Shown: piece after piece, positions 11,101 to 23,100 of the stretch
How the letters are laid out: every line of letters starts with the position of its first letter
Position numbering within the stretch: the first letter of the stretch is position 1
Source of the DNA: Uloborus plumipes
Lineage: Eukaryota > Arthropoda > Arachnida > Araneae > Uloboridae
Assembly: GCA_038373865.1 (NCBI GenBank)
Contig: JAXGGA010001705.1
Span: 78,861-142,860, forward strand
Length of the DNA stretch: 64,000 bases
Reading direction: 5' to 3'
Notes under the pieces: generated by a model
What the model saw: the letters and a program-made list of their open reading frames with translations, nothing else
Told to the model about the DNA's origin: nothing
Databases searched by the model: none
Program-made: the position numbers and the translations under genes

Positions 11101-14100
11101 TTTTTAATGTGAATTTAAGAAATTTGATTAAAACACCCAGGTTTGCAACGAAGAGTATACACAAATCATGGAAGAAAATGAATCTGTTGCCAAGAAAGAA
11201 CCATATGTGAAAAAGCTTTAACATTTAGAGTTTTTAAATTACAAAACTGCTCATTGCAGCTTAAAATGACAGATTATACCACAAGAATGAAATTTGTATA
11301 AAAAGAAAGACTTTTTCTTTTTTTCTGTAAAGTTTTAATTCAAATAGTGCACATTTTCATTGATTAAACAGGTCAGTTTTCTATACATTAATTGAATATT
11401 CCAAGTTTTTATAATTAAAATGTAGGAAATCGAAACTAATTTTAAGTCAAACTTCCGATAAGTCGAAGTTTTTTTTCGGTCCCTTCAGATTCAAGTTATC
11501 AAGAATTGACTGTATATCTTTTAAAGTTTTGTCTCTTTTGATAAAAATACATAATTTAGAAAGAAATCACAATATGCTAGTGTTTCATTTCATATGTAGC
11601 GCTACTCCTGCACAATGAAGTAGAGGCTTTAAAAATTAATCTGAATGTATTTAACATGTTCTTAAAGAAATGATGCAAGAAACAACTTTGATTTATTGTT
11701 TTGAAGCTGCATTAAAAATAAGCAAACATGCAATGTAATTGTAATGCTGAATATCCGTAGGATATCCGGCGGTACAAATCCGGATATCCGGTATACGGCT
11801 TGTGATGAGCCATCAGATATCCTATATCCGGCAAAATCACTATCCGGTCCATCCCTAACCTTAACACTTATTCATCAGTTGTGAGGTATGCGGAGGCATC
11901 TGAACCTAAACTTTTGGGAAGGCAACAGCTTATCACAAGTCGCAATTACAACGAATGCATTAGTTGAGAAATTTGGAAAGTATTTGAGGTAATAACCAGT
12001 AAAGGGTTTTTTCTTAAAATATAAGAATCATAGGAAGTGCTGGACAATTTTTATCTCTGTGTTCCTGCATGACATTGCTTCAGAACGAAAATGGATCTTA
12101 AAACTGCCGAGATTATGTGATACATTAATCTAATGTGAAAGTAATAATAATTCCTTAAAGGAAAATGAGCTTTCAATTGAAGAGTGCTGAGATTAAATTC
12201 ACTTTAGATACACTGAAGATAGGACAAAAAAAAAAAAAAAAAAAAAAAAAATCACCTCAGTATCATTTTTTCCCTCTTCACTTTCCAGTTCATTTGCACT
12301 TTCATTACTTTCATCTACTGCATCATTTGCACTTCCAGCCTCATCATCAGATTTTTTCTGTTTATTTTTCTTCTGCTTTTTCTTCCCAGCACTACTCTTT
12401 GCTGCTTAACAAAAGAAAAATCCATTTACTACATGAATTTTTAAAAGAAAAAGGTTTTACTTCTATGACAAAAGAAACATACATTTTTTTGATGGAACTT
12501 GTTTTCCAGAATCTTGAGGACTCAATAGGAACTCCAAAATTCTGTCCATAAGATTATCTTTCGTACCACCACGATCAAGATCAAGAATTAAACAAAAGCG
12601 TTTCAATACAGCTAAACTACATCTAAATCAAACACAAAGAAAATTAGAAACGTTATTTAAAAATAAACTATGCATAAAAGAAATAAATACACATGTATAC
12701 AGATACACATACATGTTGTACAAATACACACACAATGATCTAGGTTAATAGAGGAAATGTTAGTTTTTGAATGAGCTTGAGTCAGAATGCATGAACAAGT
12801 TAACTGTGTACTATATTTTAACTTTTACAGAATATTAAAGAGACCACATCATGAAGAACGACTAAAACAGAGTTTTCAGTTTTGAGGCCTTTACAACCTC
12901 TACCAAATCAAATTTTACATCAGAAAGATTTTGAAGCATTCCTTTGAAAGAAAGTCAAAGAAAGGAGTAATTGTAACAAATTACTAAGAACATGTGTACA
13001 CTGTTAGTTTATATTTACACAATATGTCAAAATTTTAGGGAAAAATCAAATCGAAAATCCATTTTACTTTCACATCCCTAATAAAATTTTACTTTTGTAT
13101 AAATTTTATTTGCAAAATAAGTTGAGTAAACAGTGCAAGATACTTAGTTGTACTGATTTGAAATTCCTTTCAAATGGGATGCCAAAATCACTTTGATTTA
13201 TAAAGTTTTGCAGATTTCCAATTTAAACACCAATTTCTTTCATTTCCTCTTTCCTCTTTTACTTCAATATACCATTTTTCGACTTCTTACTTCTTGAACT
13301 TTATCAGTAATGAGAATCAAATAGAAATATAGGGGAAGGGAGTAAGACCTCATAAGAGCTAATATTTAGAAAAGTGCCGATTTGAGTCCCAAGTGAATTT
13401 TCACTAGTACACTAGGTAGCCAAAAGTATCCGGACACTTTCAAAAATTCACATTCTTACATATAGCTCGAGAAATAAGTGATCAATTGTTCTTTAACTTT
13501 AGTCATACAAAATATAGACTTCACCGAACATTTCCAAGTTGAAATTAAATTACCCTTGCATTTGGGGGACGACAAGAAGGGGGTTGAAAGAAAAACCACT
13601 TTTTGACCATAACTCTTCGAAAATAGCTCGGAATAAGCTATCAATTTCAGTAATTAATTAGCATACTATGTATAATTACTATACAAATTTTTATGAACGT
13701 ACCACTCTTACTTCTGAAGATATGAAACATTTTTGAAAAAAAGGCAATTTTATTTGTAGGGTTTTTGCTCATAACATGCAGAGTTTTTGATCAAACCTTA
13801 TCACAACTTCAGGAAAGATGACAAAATACAAGAGAAAGAACATACTAAAGCGGTAAATAAAAATATTAAAAATTCGATGAGATATGAACGTTAAAAGGAA
13901 ATAATTTTTCACGGCGCATGCGCGAACGACAGAAATTTATAACTACAAAAATATTGTAGCCTGCATCTTATAAAATATATTATATTATACTGCATCTTAT
14001 AAAAAAAGTTCCAGTTGAATATCATGAAAAATGAAAAAGATATCAGCGATCTACTGAGCTGTATTTCATTCATTCGCAGACAATACATAAATAGTGAGGG

Positions 14101-17100
14101 GTTGTCCACAAATAGTGTGGTGACAATCGATCATTTTTTTTTCAATGTTAAATTGTATACAGTTTGAAAATTTATATTCGGCATAGAAGTCACATTTCGT
14201 CTGTTCGGCCAAAACGACCTTATACGTAGGTTTTCAAAAGTATCCGGACACCCTCTGAAACGTTGGTTTTGAAAGACGACGCAATAACCTTCAATTTAAA
14301 AATAGCTCTTTGTGGACAGACCCTCACTATTTATGTATTGTCTGCGAATGAATGAAATACAGCTCACTAGATCGCTGATATCTTTTTCATTTTTCATGAT
14401 ATTCAACTGGAACTTTTTTTATAAGATGCAGTATAAATCAGGCTACAATATTTTTGTAGTTATAAATTTCAGTCGTTCGCGCATGCGCCGTGAAAACTTA
14501 TTTCCTTTTAACGTTCATATCTCATCGAATTTTTAATATTTTTATTTACCGCTTTAGTATGTTCTTTCTCTTGTATTTTGTCATCTTTCCTAAAGTTGTG
14601 ATAAGGTTTGATCAAAAACTCTGCGTGTTATGAGCAAAAACCCTTCAAATAAAATTGCATCTTCAGAAGTAAGAGTGGTACATTCATAAAAATTTGTACA
14701 GTAATTATACATAGTATGCTAATTAATTACTGAAATTGATAGCTTATTCCGAGCTATTTTCGAAGAGTTATGGTCAAAAAGAGGTTTTTCTTTCAACCCC
14801 CTTCTTGTCATCCCCCAAATGCAAGGGTAATTTAATTTCAACTTGGAAATGTTCGGTGAAGCCTATATTTTGTATGACTAAAGTTAAAGAACAATTGATC
14901 ACTTATTTCTCGAGCTATATGTAAAAATGTGAATTTTTGAAAGTGTCCGGATACTTTTGGCCACCTAGTGTATTTCAATAACTAGTTTAAAAAATAATTT
15001 TTTCCAGAAAGAAGATAAGGTTTTGCTTTCATTTCATCTAATAACATCAGATTTTTTTTTTCCTTCAGAAAATATTTTTTTTTTTATAGTTCAAAAATCA
15101 GATCAGTAATGTGTCCCCAGTAGCAAAGCTTAGCATGCAAACAGGTCAGGCGCACTTTCTAACTTCCCAGAAAAACGCACTTGCACAAAAAACGATTCTA
15201 TTTTTACCAATTTGTTAATATTTTTTTTCATTTTTGTTTTAATCGATTTCTGATTTTCTGGCCCATGCGAAATAAACGTGTCCCTAGTTCCGCCGTCAGA
15301 GCGGTAACAATAACTTCCGATCTATGTTTAGGCTCCCAAAATCATTTCCTGCACCTATACCACGTGATATTGAGTACCTGGTAGGATGTTTTATCACATC
15401 GTAATTAAAAATTTGCATTTCTGCATCTAAAATTGTAGGTAAGATTTTTTTTAAAGTGATTCTATAAAATGTGTGTTATTTAAGTCATCAGATCGGTAAC
15501 ACGCGCTAAAATGCGCAGTTTTTATTATTTTCAAAATTATTTTATATATAAATATAGCATGGGTTCAAGTTTGACCATGCTTCCAAGACGGAAAATATTT
15601 GAGACACCCCCCCCCCACACGCGTGTTCAAGGGGGGGGGGGGACAATTACTTATTAATTTTACTGTGTAAAAACTGGGGGTTTAGTACTCATTTTATTTT
15701 TCGTAGTAAGATCATAGTTTTAAGTATATACAAGCAAAAATGGGGGGGGGGGGGGGATTTTCGAAATTTGAGTTCTAAAAACCTCATTTTAGACGATCTT
15801 CGATGATATCAGAATGTGTTGTGGCTTATCTTAAGATTAGGTAAATGTGGGTACTCTTCCCGCGCAGTTTTTGAAAATTGAAGTTATCAAATCGAAATTT
15901 TAGACGATCTCCGATAATGTTAAGAAAAGAAGGTTCTGAAGTAGTAACCTCGGAAGTTTTTCTAGATCACAGCTGTATTAACAAAATTATAGTACATATT
16001 TGATAACGTCAGGAGAATGGAGTGTTCAGGGACTTTCTCACTTCTTAAAATTGCAGTTTTAAGAATAGTTTTAAACTTTTTAGTGCTGTTATGAGAGAGG
16101 AGATTCGAAGGCACTCGCCCAAATTTTTTTCGAAAATGACGTCTTAAAAAGCGATTGCAGGATATATCTGCTAACATAAGGGAAAGGAATGAGGTTCAAA
16201 AACGTATCCTCATGGATTGAAAAAAGATCCAAAATCAAAATTTTTTAGTTTTTCGATAATAATAGAGTGAGGGTTTTATTTCATTATTTTTTGGGGGGGG
16301 ATCAGATTCTTAAAATTGGTTCAAATTTAATTGAAAAAGCACAAAATTAAGAATGATAGAAAAGAATGAATGCAAAGGGTTGATTTTAATATTATGTATG
16401 AAAATATGACATTTAACTATGATCACCAAAATTTTGGTTCAAAAATGAAAAAAATTTATGAGTTTTGGTAACTCACATTTCCCGACTAATGCATAATTTT
16501 GCTGCCTAAATTCCTAAATTTTGATTGCCCTCTGAAATATCTGTGATAAATTTTCAGGGGGGGGGAGGATATTTATGCTCCAGCTTAACTCAACTCGGAT
16601 GCAGCTGCATTGAAATTTCCGAAGGGACGTGGCAAAATGACGATCGTGCAAGTCTTCTGTTGTGGAACATGAAACATAAGATTTGTAAAAAATAATGGCA
16701 AGCACAAAATTAAGAGATATTCATGTATTAGAATCACACAGAAAACCAAAGTGGGAGACCGTTACTGAGGCGGATGCAATCTGATTTCGAAATGCGTAAA
16801 AAATCGAGACTTGACGGGTAAAGGCGTGAAAAACAACCCAAATGTTAACTTTACGCCAAACCTGTAAACATTGACAAGTTTAAGGGTGTCTTAGAGAAAT
16901 CCAAATTTGTTTTGTTTATTTTTATGTCTTTGGGAAAAAAAACTGAAGGAATAAGATCGATTTTTTTTCCGCCCCAATATCAGTCTGTGTGATTTCGTCA
17001 AGACGGAAATCCGTCCTGAGAGGGAAGATCTTGCACCCATGAAATATAGTCCTTTATTACAAGTGAAAAAACCATGTGTTTGATTTTAGTTTAGTGCGAT

Positions 17101-20100
17101 CGACTCGGAAATAAAAAAAAAACTTTGTCAGTTTGTCAGATCGGTAACAGTCAGAGCGGTAACATTGAAAAACAGCGAATATGTTACAGAACTAACTCAC
17201 ACATTTCAGAATTATTAAAAAGCAAAAATCACAGGTTTTAGCCATATATATTGAATATTTTTGTTCTTAAAAAATGAAAAGCAATGAGTTTTAGTACAAT
17301 TGCTTCATCTGTGGTTTGTATGACCTGATAATAGAAGTTAGTAAAATAAGAAAAATTGACACTGCAGAAATTAAGTTAATTAACTATTATTATTTTATTT
17401 ATTTTTTGGTGCTTCAATTTCTCATAACTTCGCTAAATAACTAGATAATAACTAGCATGCTAAATTTGAATTTCTGATCAAGAAATTAAATGTCCTGCAA
17501 CTAATTAAAGAAAAGCAAGCAGCAGAGTTGTGTTGAAATAGTTGAAGTTGTGTGTTGTTTCAAAATAAATGTTTTATTAGCTTGGATTTGGTAATCTCAT
17601 AATTTATGTTATCAAAAAACCTGATCACTATTTATTTCCAAGAAATGCTTTTTTATAATGAAAGATGATTTTTAGCTAATATATATATTTTAATGTAAAT
17701 ATCTTAATTCTATGTTAAAAATGCAAGAAAATAATGTCATTTTTAGAGATGTTAATGAAGACTGAAAGCATAAACGCAAGATATGTAGCTCATATTAACA
17801 TCAGATCTGTAACGGCTTAAAAGTGAGTAATCTAAGGAGGGGGTAAATAACTTCCTTGACCTCCCCCATTTTATTTTCTTGCATTTAGACCCAATTTAGA
17901 GTTAGAATCCAATATTAATTTTTTTCTGCTAAAAATTTTTTTAATCAGAAAACTTCAACTTCAAATTGGCACTTTTCAAAATATTGGCTCATAAGAAATA
18001 AAAAGATTACTTTGAAGTTAAAAAAAAAAAAATCTTGAAATTTTGTTTTCCATAAATTAAATGTGTATTAATAACTTCCTTGCTGAAATGAAGTAAAGTG
18101 AAATATATATATATATATAAAATAATAATAAAAAATATATAATAAGCAAATCAAAAGCAGTACAGCTCAAAATAACTTGAAAATTTCAAAACAAATGAAA
18201 TTTTTAGACTGCAAAAGGATTGAAATTGCAAGTACAGTAAGCAATTTTGAACAAAGCATATGTTTGACATGTTTCCAGAATACTGTCAAACCTGTCTACT
18301 CAAAAAACTGGCACATCTTTCTTTTTCTTTTTTCAATTTTTCAGCAATCTCAATTTTTAACGTTTTTTTTTTTTTTTTTTGTTGAATACTGAAAAAAAAT
18401 CCCCTGTATTTTTAGAAATTTAAATTACCTTGCTACAAAATTTTAAAGAGCCATTTTGCATTCATTTCACCTATAAAAAGGTTAAAAGTAATAAAGAGAT
18501 AAATCAAGTCAGAAATTATTAGGAATAAGGACTCAATGCTAGGGACATAGTGAGCACATTTTTGGTATGGAACTGGCTTGTAAATTACAGTGGCTGATCT
18601 GTTGGAGCATAAAATCTGTGTCACTTCAAGTTGAAACTTGACGCATGGTGATTTCAGTTCATTTTTTCTCTGGAAGTGATGAAGCGTAAAGAGGGTAAAT
18701 TGTAAGTGAAGGAGGGCATGGACAGAAGGAAGAATCTGATAGAAATTCTGATTAGTAGGATTCCCATTTTAGTGGAAATTGATGTCTGTCAACCAAGAAA
18801 CCAGTTCAGGGATCGGAAAAAATTTCTGCTGTACCTTTTTTCCTATTTCTCTTCAACTTTTGGTGTATAGCTCAAGAACATTTTTAGTAAAATATAGCAT
18901 TCATTGAGAGACAATGAAGTATCACTCCTATAGAAGAGCAATGAAACAAGCTGGATCAAAATCCTTGAATGAAATATGTCAACACTGCAAAAAAAAAAAA
19001 ACCCTAAGCACTCTTCTGACAATAATTAAAAATAAGACTTTGTTGGAGAGATGCAATAGATAATTAATTTCACTTTCTTGGGTGAGTGCCTGACTAAATG
19101 GTTCAAATTGTATCATGAAAGAGAAATTCTTGTTAGCAGATTGATGTTGCAAAATAAAGAAATGACTGTCTGATGAAGTAGAGAACTGATATCACGAAAG
19201 TGACTAAGATACGGGTTAACAACTGAAGGTCTTTAAAGCTAAGAAACTTGCTAGAATCTCACAACGGTATTGGATTTACTGCTTTTGCCAAATAAAAAAA
19301 AAAAATGCTGATTGTGCCAAAAATTTCTATTATAAAATTAATTTTATTGCATACATGATAAGTTTATTCGGTTCATTTAAAATCTACATTGTCTTGTATG
19401 AATCATGCTCACTAGATTAAAGTATTAATTAAAACAAAACTTCCATATCTTGAAAATTGTCTTTCTTAAATACTTTTTCTGTTCCTTCAACACTTAAGAC
19501 AGACGGGTTGAACATTATATAGATTTAAAAAGAAAATTCACTTCAAATAAGAGGGATCGTGTGTAGAAATTCATGAAAATTATTCTTCAAAACAGATCAA
19601 AATTTTGCAGATCAATAATATTAGCTACAGAAATAATTTCTAAAAAAAATGAGTTTAATTCGCTCAAAATTGCCTTTTTAAGTGTACGTTGTTCATTTCT
19701 GCATTTATTCTACAATTGGAAGGTATAAAAAGCAAGTGGGAAAAAAAAAGTTAAAGTGTGGAGTTTTTAGAAAGGGTTGTCAAGTTTTTAATCTACTAAA
19801 CTTGCCACCAATTTCAATGCGCAAGTTGAAGGGGAATCTCACAAGATACAAAACTTAAATTATACCGTAATCAATGAGAACACTCAACTCATGTCTACTC
19901 ACATAGTTAAGTACATAACCGACAATTGTAAAGTGGATTTAAAAATGTTGCTTAAAAAAATTAAGAGCAATTTAAAAAAAAAATCGGGAGAAATAAATTG
20001 TAAAGTTTCAGAACTAGAAATGAAGATGAAAAGCTGGAGCAATTGAACTTTGCATGCTTACTTCCTTTTTAATACAAGTTTAATAATGGTGTCCTTTTTT

Positions 20101-23100
20101 AAATAAAATTAATCCAATTTCAATAAAATTGCAATATTCTTTTACACAAAAGTTGGTAAAAAGTACAGTAAAAACTTTAAAGTTTAAAACACTATTTACT
20201 TACTTGTTAAGCATTGCTAACTTTTTATTATATTCATCACTGCTTTTTTCAAAAGGAAATCCAGAAAATTTTCTGATATTTCTCTTCACAGACTTTTCCT
20301 TGGAGGAAAAAAACATTACACGTCAAATTAACATATTCTTTTAAGTTAAAATATATAATTGAAACACTTTCTTGTCTGCATATATTTTTAAGAAGTCCTT
20401 CATTTCAAAATAAATGCAATTTGACATTTAAAACTTAACTTAAAATATCAACCCATAACTTAAAACATTAAAAAACACATGCACTTAAACACTATCAGTA
20501 TATTTGCTGTCAGTGAGACAAAATGAATGCTAAAAATGTTTTCAAAATATTTTAAAACTGAAAAACTTTTTAATATATGTATAATATGGGACATCAAATC
20601 CAAAGTGCTCGAAACTGCCATGATTCTGGATTAAAAAATAGCTAAAACTACCACATAGTAATGTTAAGCATTTTTCTGAGTTTCTCTTATGCTCGCACGG
20701 AATCCCTCTCCCCCCTTAATAATCTGAAGGAGCACACTAAGGCATGCTAACAAAAGGGAAGATAATTTGTCGATAAATTGGTAATCTGTGCATCCCTATT
20801 ACTGTGTTCAATATGGTTTGAAAAGATAGCCTGAACAGTAAGACGTTGAACTTGGAACTGGAGGGACCCGTATTCAATGCAGGCTGGCCGATGATCCTCC
20901 ATGTTCGCAAAAGGCGACCGGAGCACTTTAAAAATGTTTGCGGTCACGAAACCCTATAAGTTCTCACTCCAAATCAATACCTTTAAGGATGCAGGATCAG
21001 GGTAACGTGATCAAAAAATAACTTTCTGTCTTGCTTTAACCCACTGACGGTTCTGGACGTCTTATTACGTGCATTTAACATGTAATTCTGGAACTGCCAG
21101 ACCGCCGGTGGGATAAAAGATTTTTCTCAAAAGACTGTCATCAATTTGATTTTTTGATTAAATTGAGGAATATTGCTCCAACTGTAAATAACCTCGGTAA
21201 AGTATTAACCGAAACTCTGCCATAGGATGGAGCTTGTCTCATCCCTATGCCGGTCTCAAGCCCGGATAAAAGAGGAGGATGCCTAAATATCCATGGGATA
21301 CTGGCGGTTTAGGGCTCTTTTGTCCTACCCGCCGGGAACGGCAACCTAAATCTAAGGTGTAGGAACCGTGCTGATGAGAACATGGCGTGATCATATAGTG
21401 ACTGGGGTCAAAGGTTGCTGCTAACGGTTCACCTCAAAGCCTGGCGAACCACGTTGTACTTGGCCTTCTGCCTGTATTGAGGGTCCATTCAGGTGGTGAC
21501 CGTATACTTACCCTCAGTTTACCCCCAATGGGCAAAAACAAGAATAAAAACAAAAACCCAAGCGGTGAAAACCGCCCCAAACAATCTGCTGACGCGTCCA
21601 GGCAAATCCGGACGTCGCCAGCCCACACCAAAAACGTCTCTGCTCCTGAAAAGGAGTCAGATGACAAATCTACTACAACCATCAAGATCCCTGCATAGGA
21701 AATCACTGATCCTGCGGTACCTGGCCCATCCGGTACTTCCCAGCATATGAATAGCATGGAACGCAGGAACCTCAGACAAGCCATCAAGTTCCAGGAGAGC
21801 AAGGAACTGGGGCCTCAAAACACCCCTACTGGAAAGAGGGTTCTATCAGAAGGCTCTACCCATTCTCACTCCAACGTGGCTCAGGCTAAGAGGCCCAGAG
21901 TGTCTTACAGCCAGGCCACATCTGGCATCAAATTGCCATAGTGCCGAAGGACTATCCAGAGAGACTACTTTCTTCAGGAGATGTCCTCAACATACAACGG
22001 GAGATCGACGCTGTCATCGACAATCTTCCCATGGACGAGAAAGCTCAGCAATTTGCAGCTGCTAGTCTACTAAATGGTGCATTGGTCATCCATTGCACCA
22101 ATGACTACTCTGCAAGTTGGTTGCGGAACAACTACAAAGGTCGCATGTTGGGAGAGTCTGAGCTCCTCGTGCGACCATACAACGAACTCCCAAAGCCGGT
22201 GAAGATTGCCTTCAAGACCAGAGACATCTAAACCTTGCACCTAGAGGCTGTTCTGAAACGTCTTGCCCGATTGAATCCGGGCCTCACGACCAGTGGTTGG
22301 AGGGCAACAGATAAGACGGTTGTTGGGCAACAAGCGTACATCAGGTGGATTTTCGAGGTAGACTCTGATTCTGCCGAGGACCATCAAGAGGTCCAACCTG
22401 GAATTGTTTGTTGGGGCTTTTGGCAAAGGTCTTTGTAAGATCCTGCACGATCCTAACACTCAACGTACGTCTTGTATTGCCACTGCTCCGTCCAAGGAAT
22501 CAGATGTTTTATTGGAGCCTGAGGACATACAACCGAAAGCTGATTTGAGCCTTGCTGGTAATGAGATGCATGTGGAAAAACCAGTAGCAATGGAGGGGGT
22601 GGAGACCACAGCGGATGAAACACCGTCAAGATCCACTCCTTCAGTAAGTATAGCTAACACTGATACCATTAACGAGAGCGGGTCTGTCTCTCCAAAGTCC
22701 TCCACTAGCTCGATCTTGAACCTGTTGAATCGTCTTGATGTCTCAGATGTCGATTCTGACTTGACTCTAACTGGGGATTCTCCCTCACGGGTTCCCCAGT
22801 TTAACGAGGATGCTGCTCCCTAGCAGGCTTTTTGCTCTGTCTTATGTTGCAAGGCCTTAAAGTTGCTCAGCTTAATCTTCATCACTGCCAATCTGCTACT
22901 GCCCTGTTGAGCAGAGATTTGGCTGAAGGTAGAATTGACATTGCCCTCATACCCCTTGGGTCAACCGAGGGAAAATCCTGGGCCTCGGCAATCTCTTCTT
23001 TGACCGCTCCTGTAGCAGACTGAGAGCATGCTTAGTTGTCAACAAGCGACTGAACGCTCTCTGCCTCCCTGATATTCTTGATGGTGACAATGTCGCCGTC

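Larger units (their letters stand above)
5934..11857 (+). mobile_element. hAT-type element, GGATATCCGG family, copy 1
   Basis: The duplication ACCTTAAC is perfect (5926-5933 and 11858-11865). The left end GGGGATGGACCGGATAT and right end ATCCGGTCCATCCCTA are inverted, and the subterminal regions are dense in GGATATCCGG palindromes. The 5924-bp element has no transposase. It contains a 7.1-7.3 kb segment with ATAACTCGAA motifs, an inverted-repeat segment with ends at 7247 and 9845, an insertion at 8102-9773, a pogo-like element at 10657-11512 and about 120-bp repeat units near 9.8-10.2 kb. It lies in the DEK intron between exons f and g. Confidence 0.88.

Noticed and set aside
12165..12551. Plus-strand frame of 128 codons
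   Set aside because: It lies opposite DEK exons e and f and crosses a poly-A run; the minus strand explains the sequence better.
13456..14924. Mirrored open frames beginning MIAYSELFSKSYGQK and MD(N/R)PSLFMYCLRMNE
   Set aside because: They mirror each other because of the fold-back arms. No domain and no coding signal.
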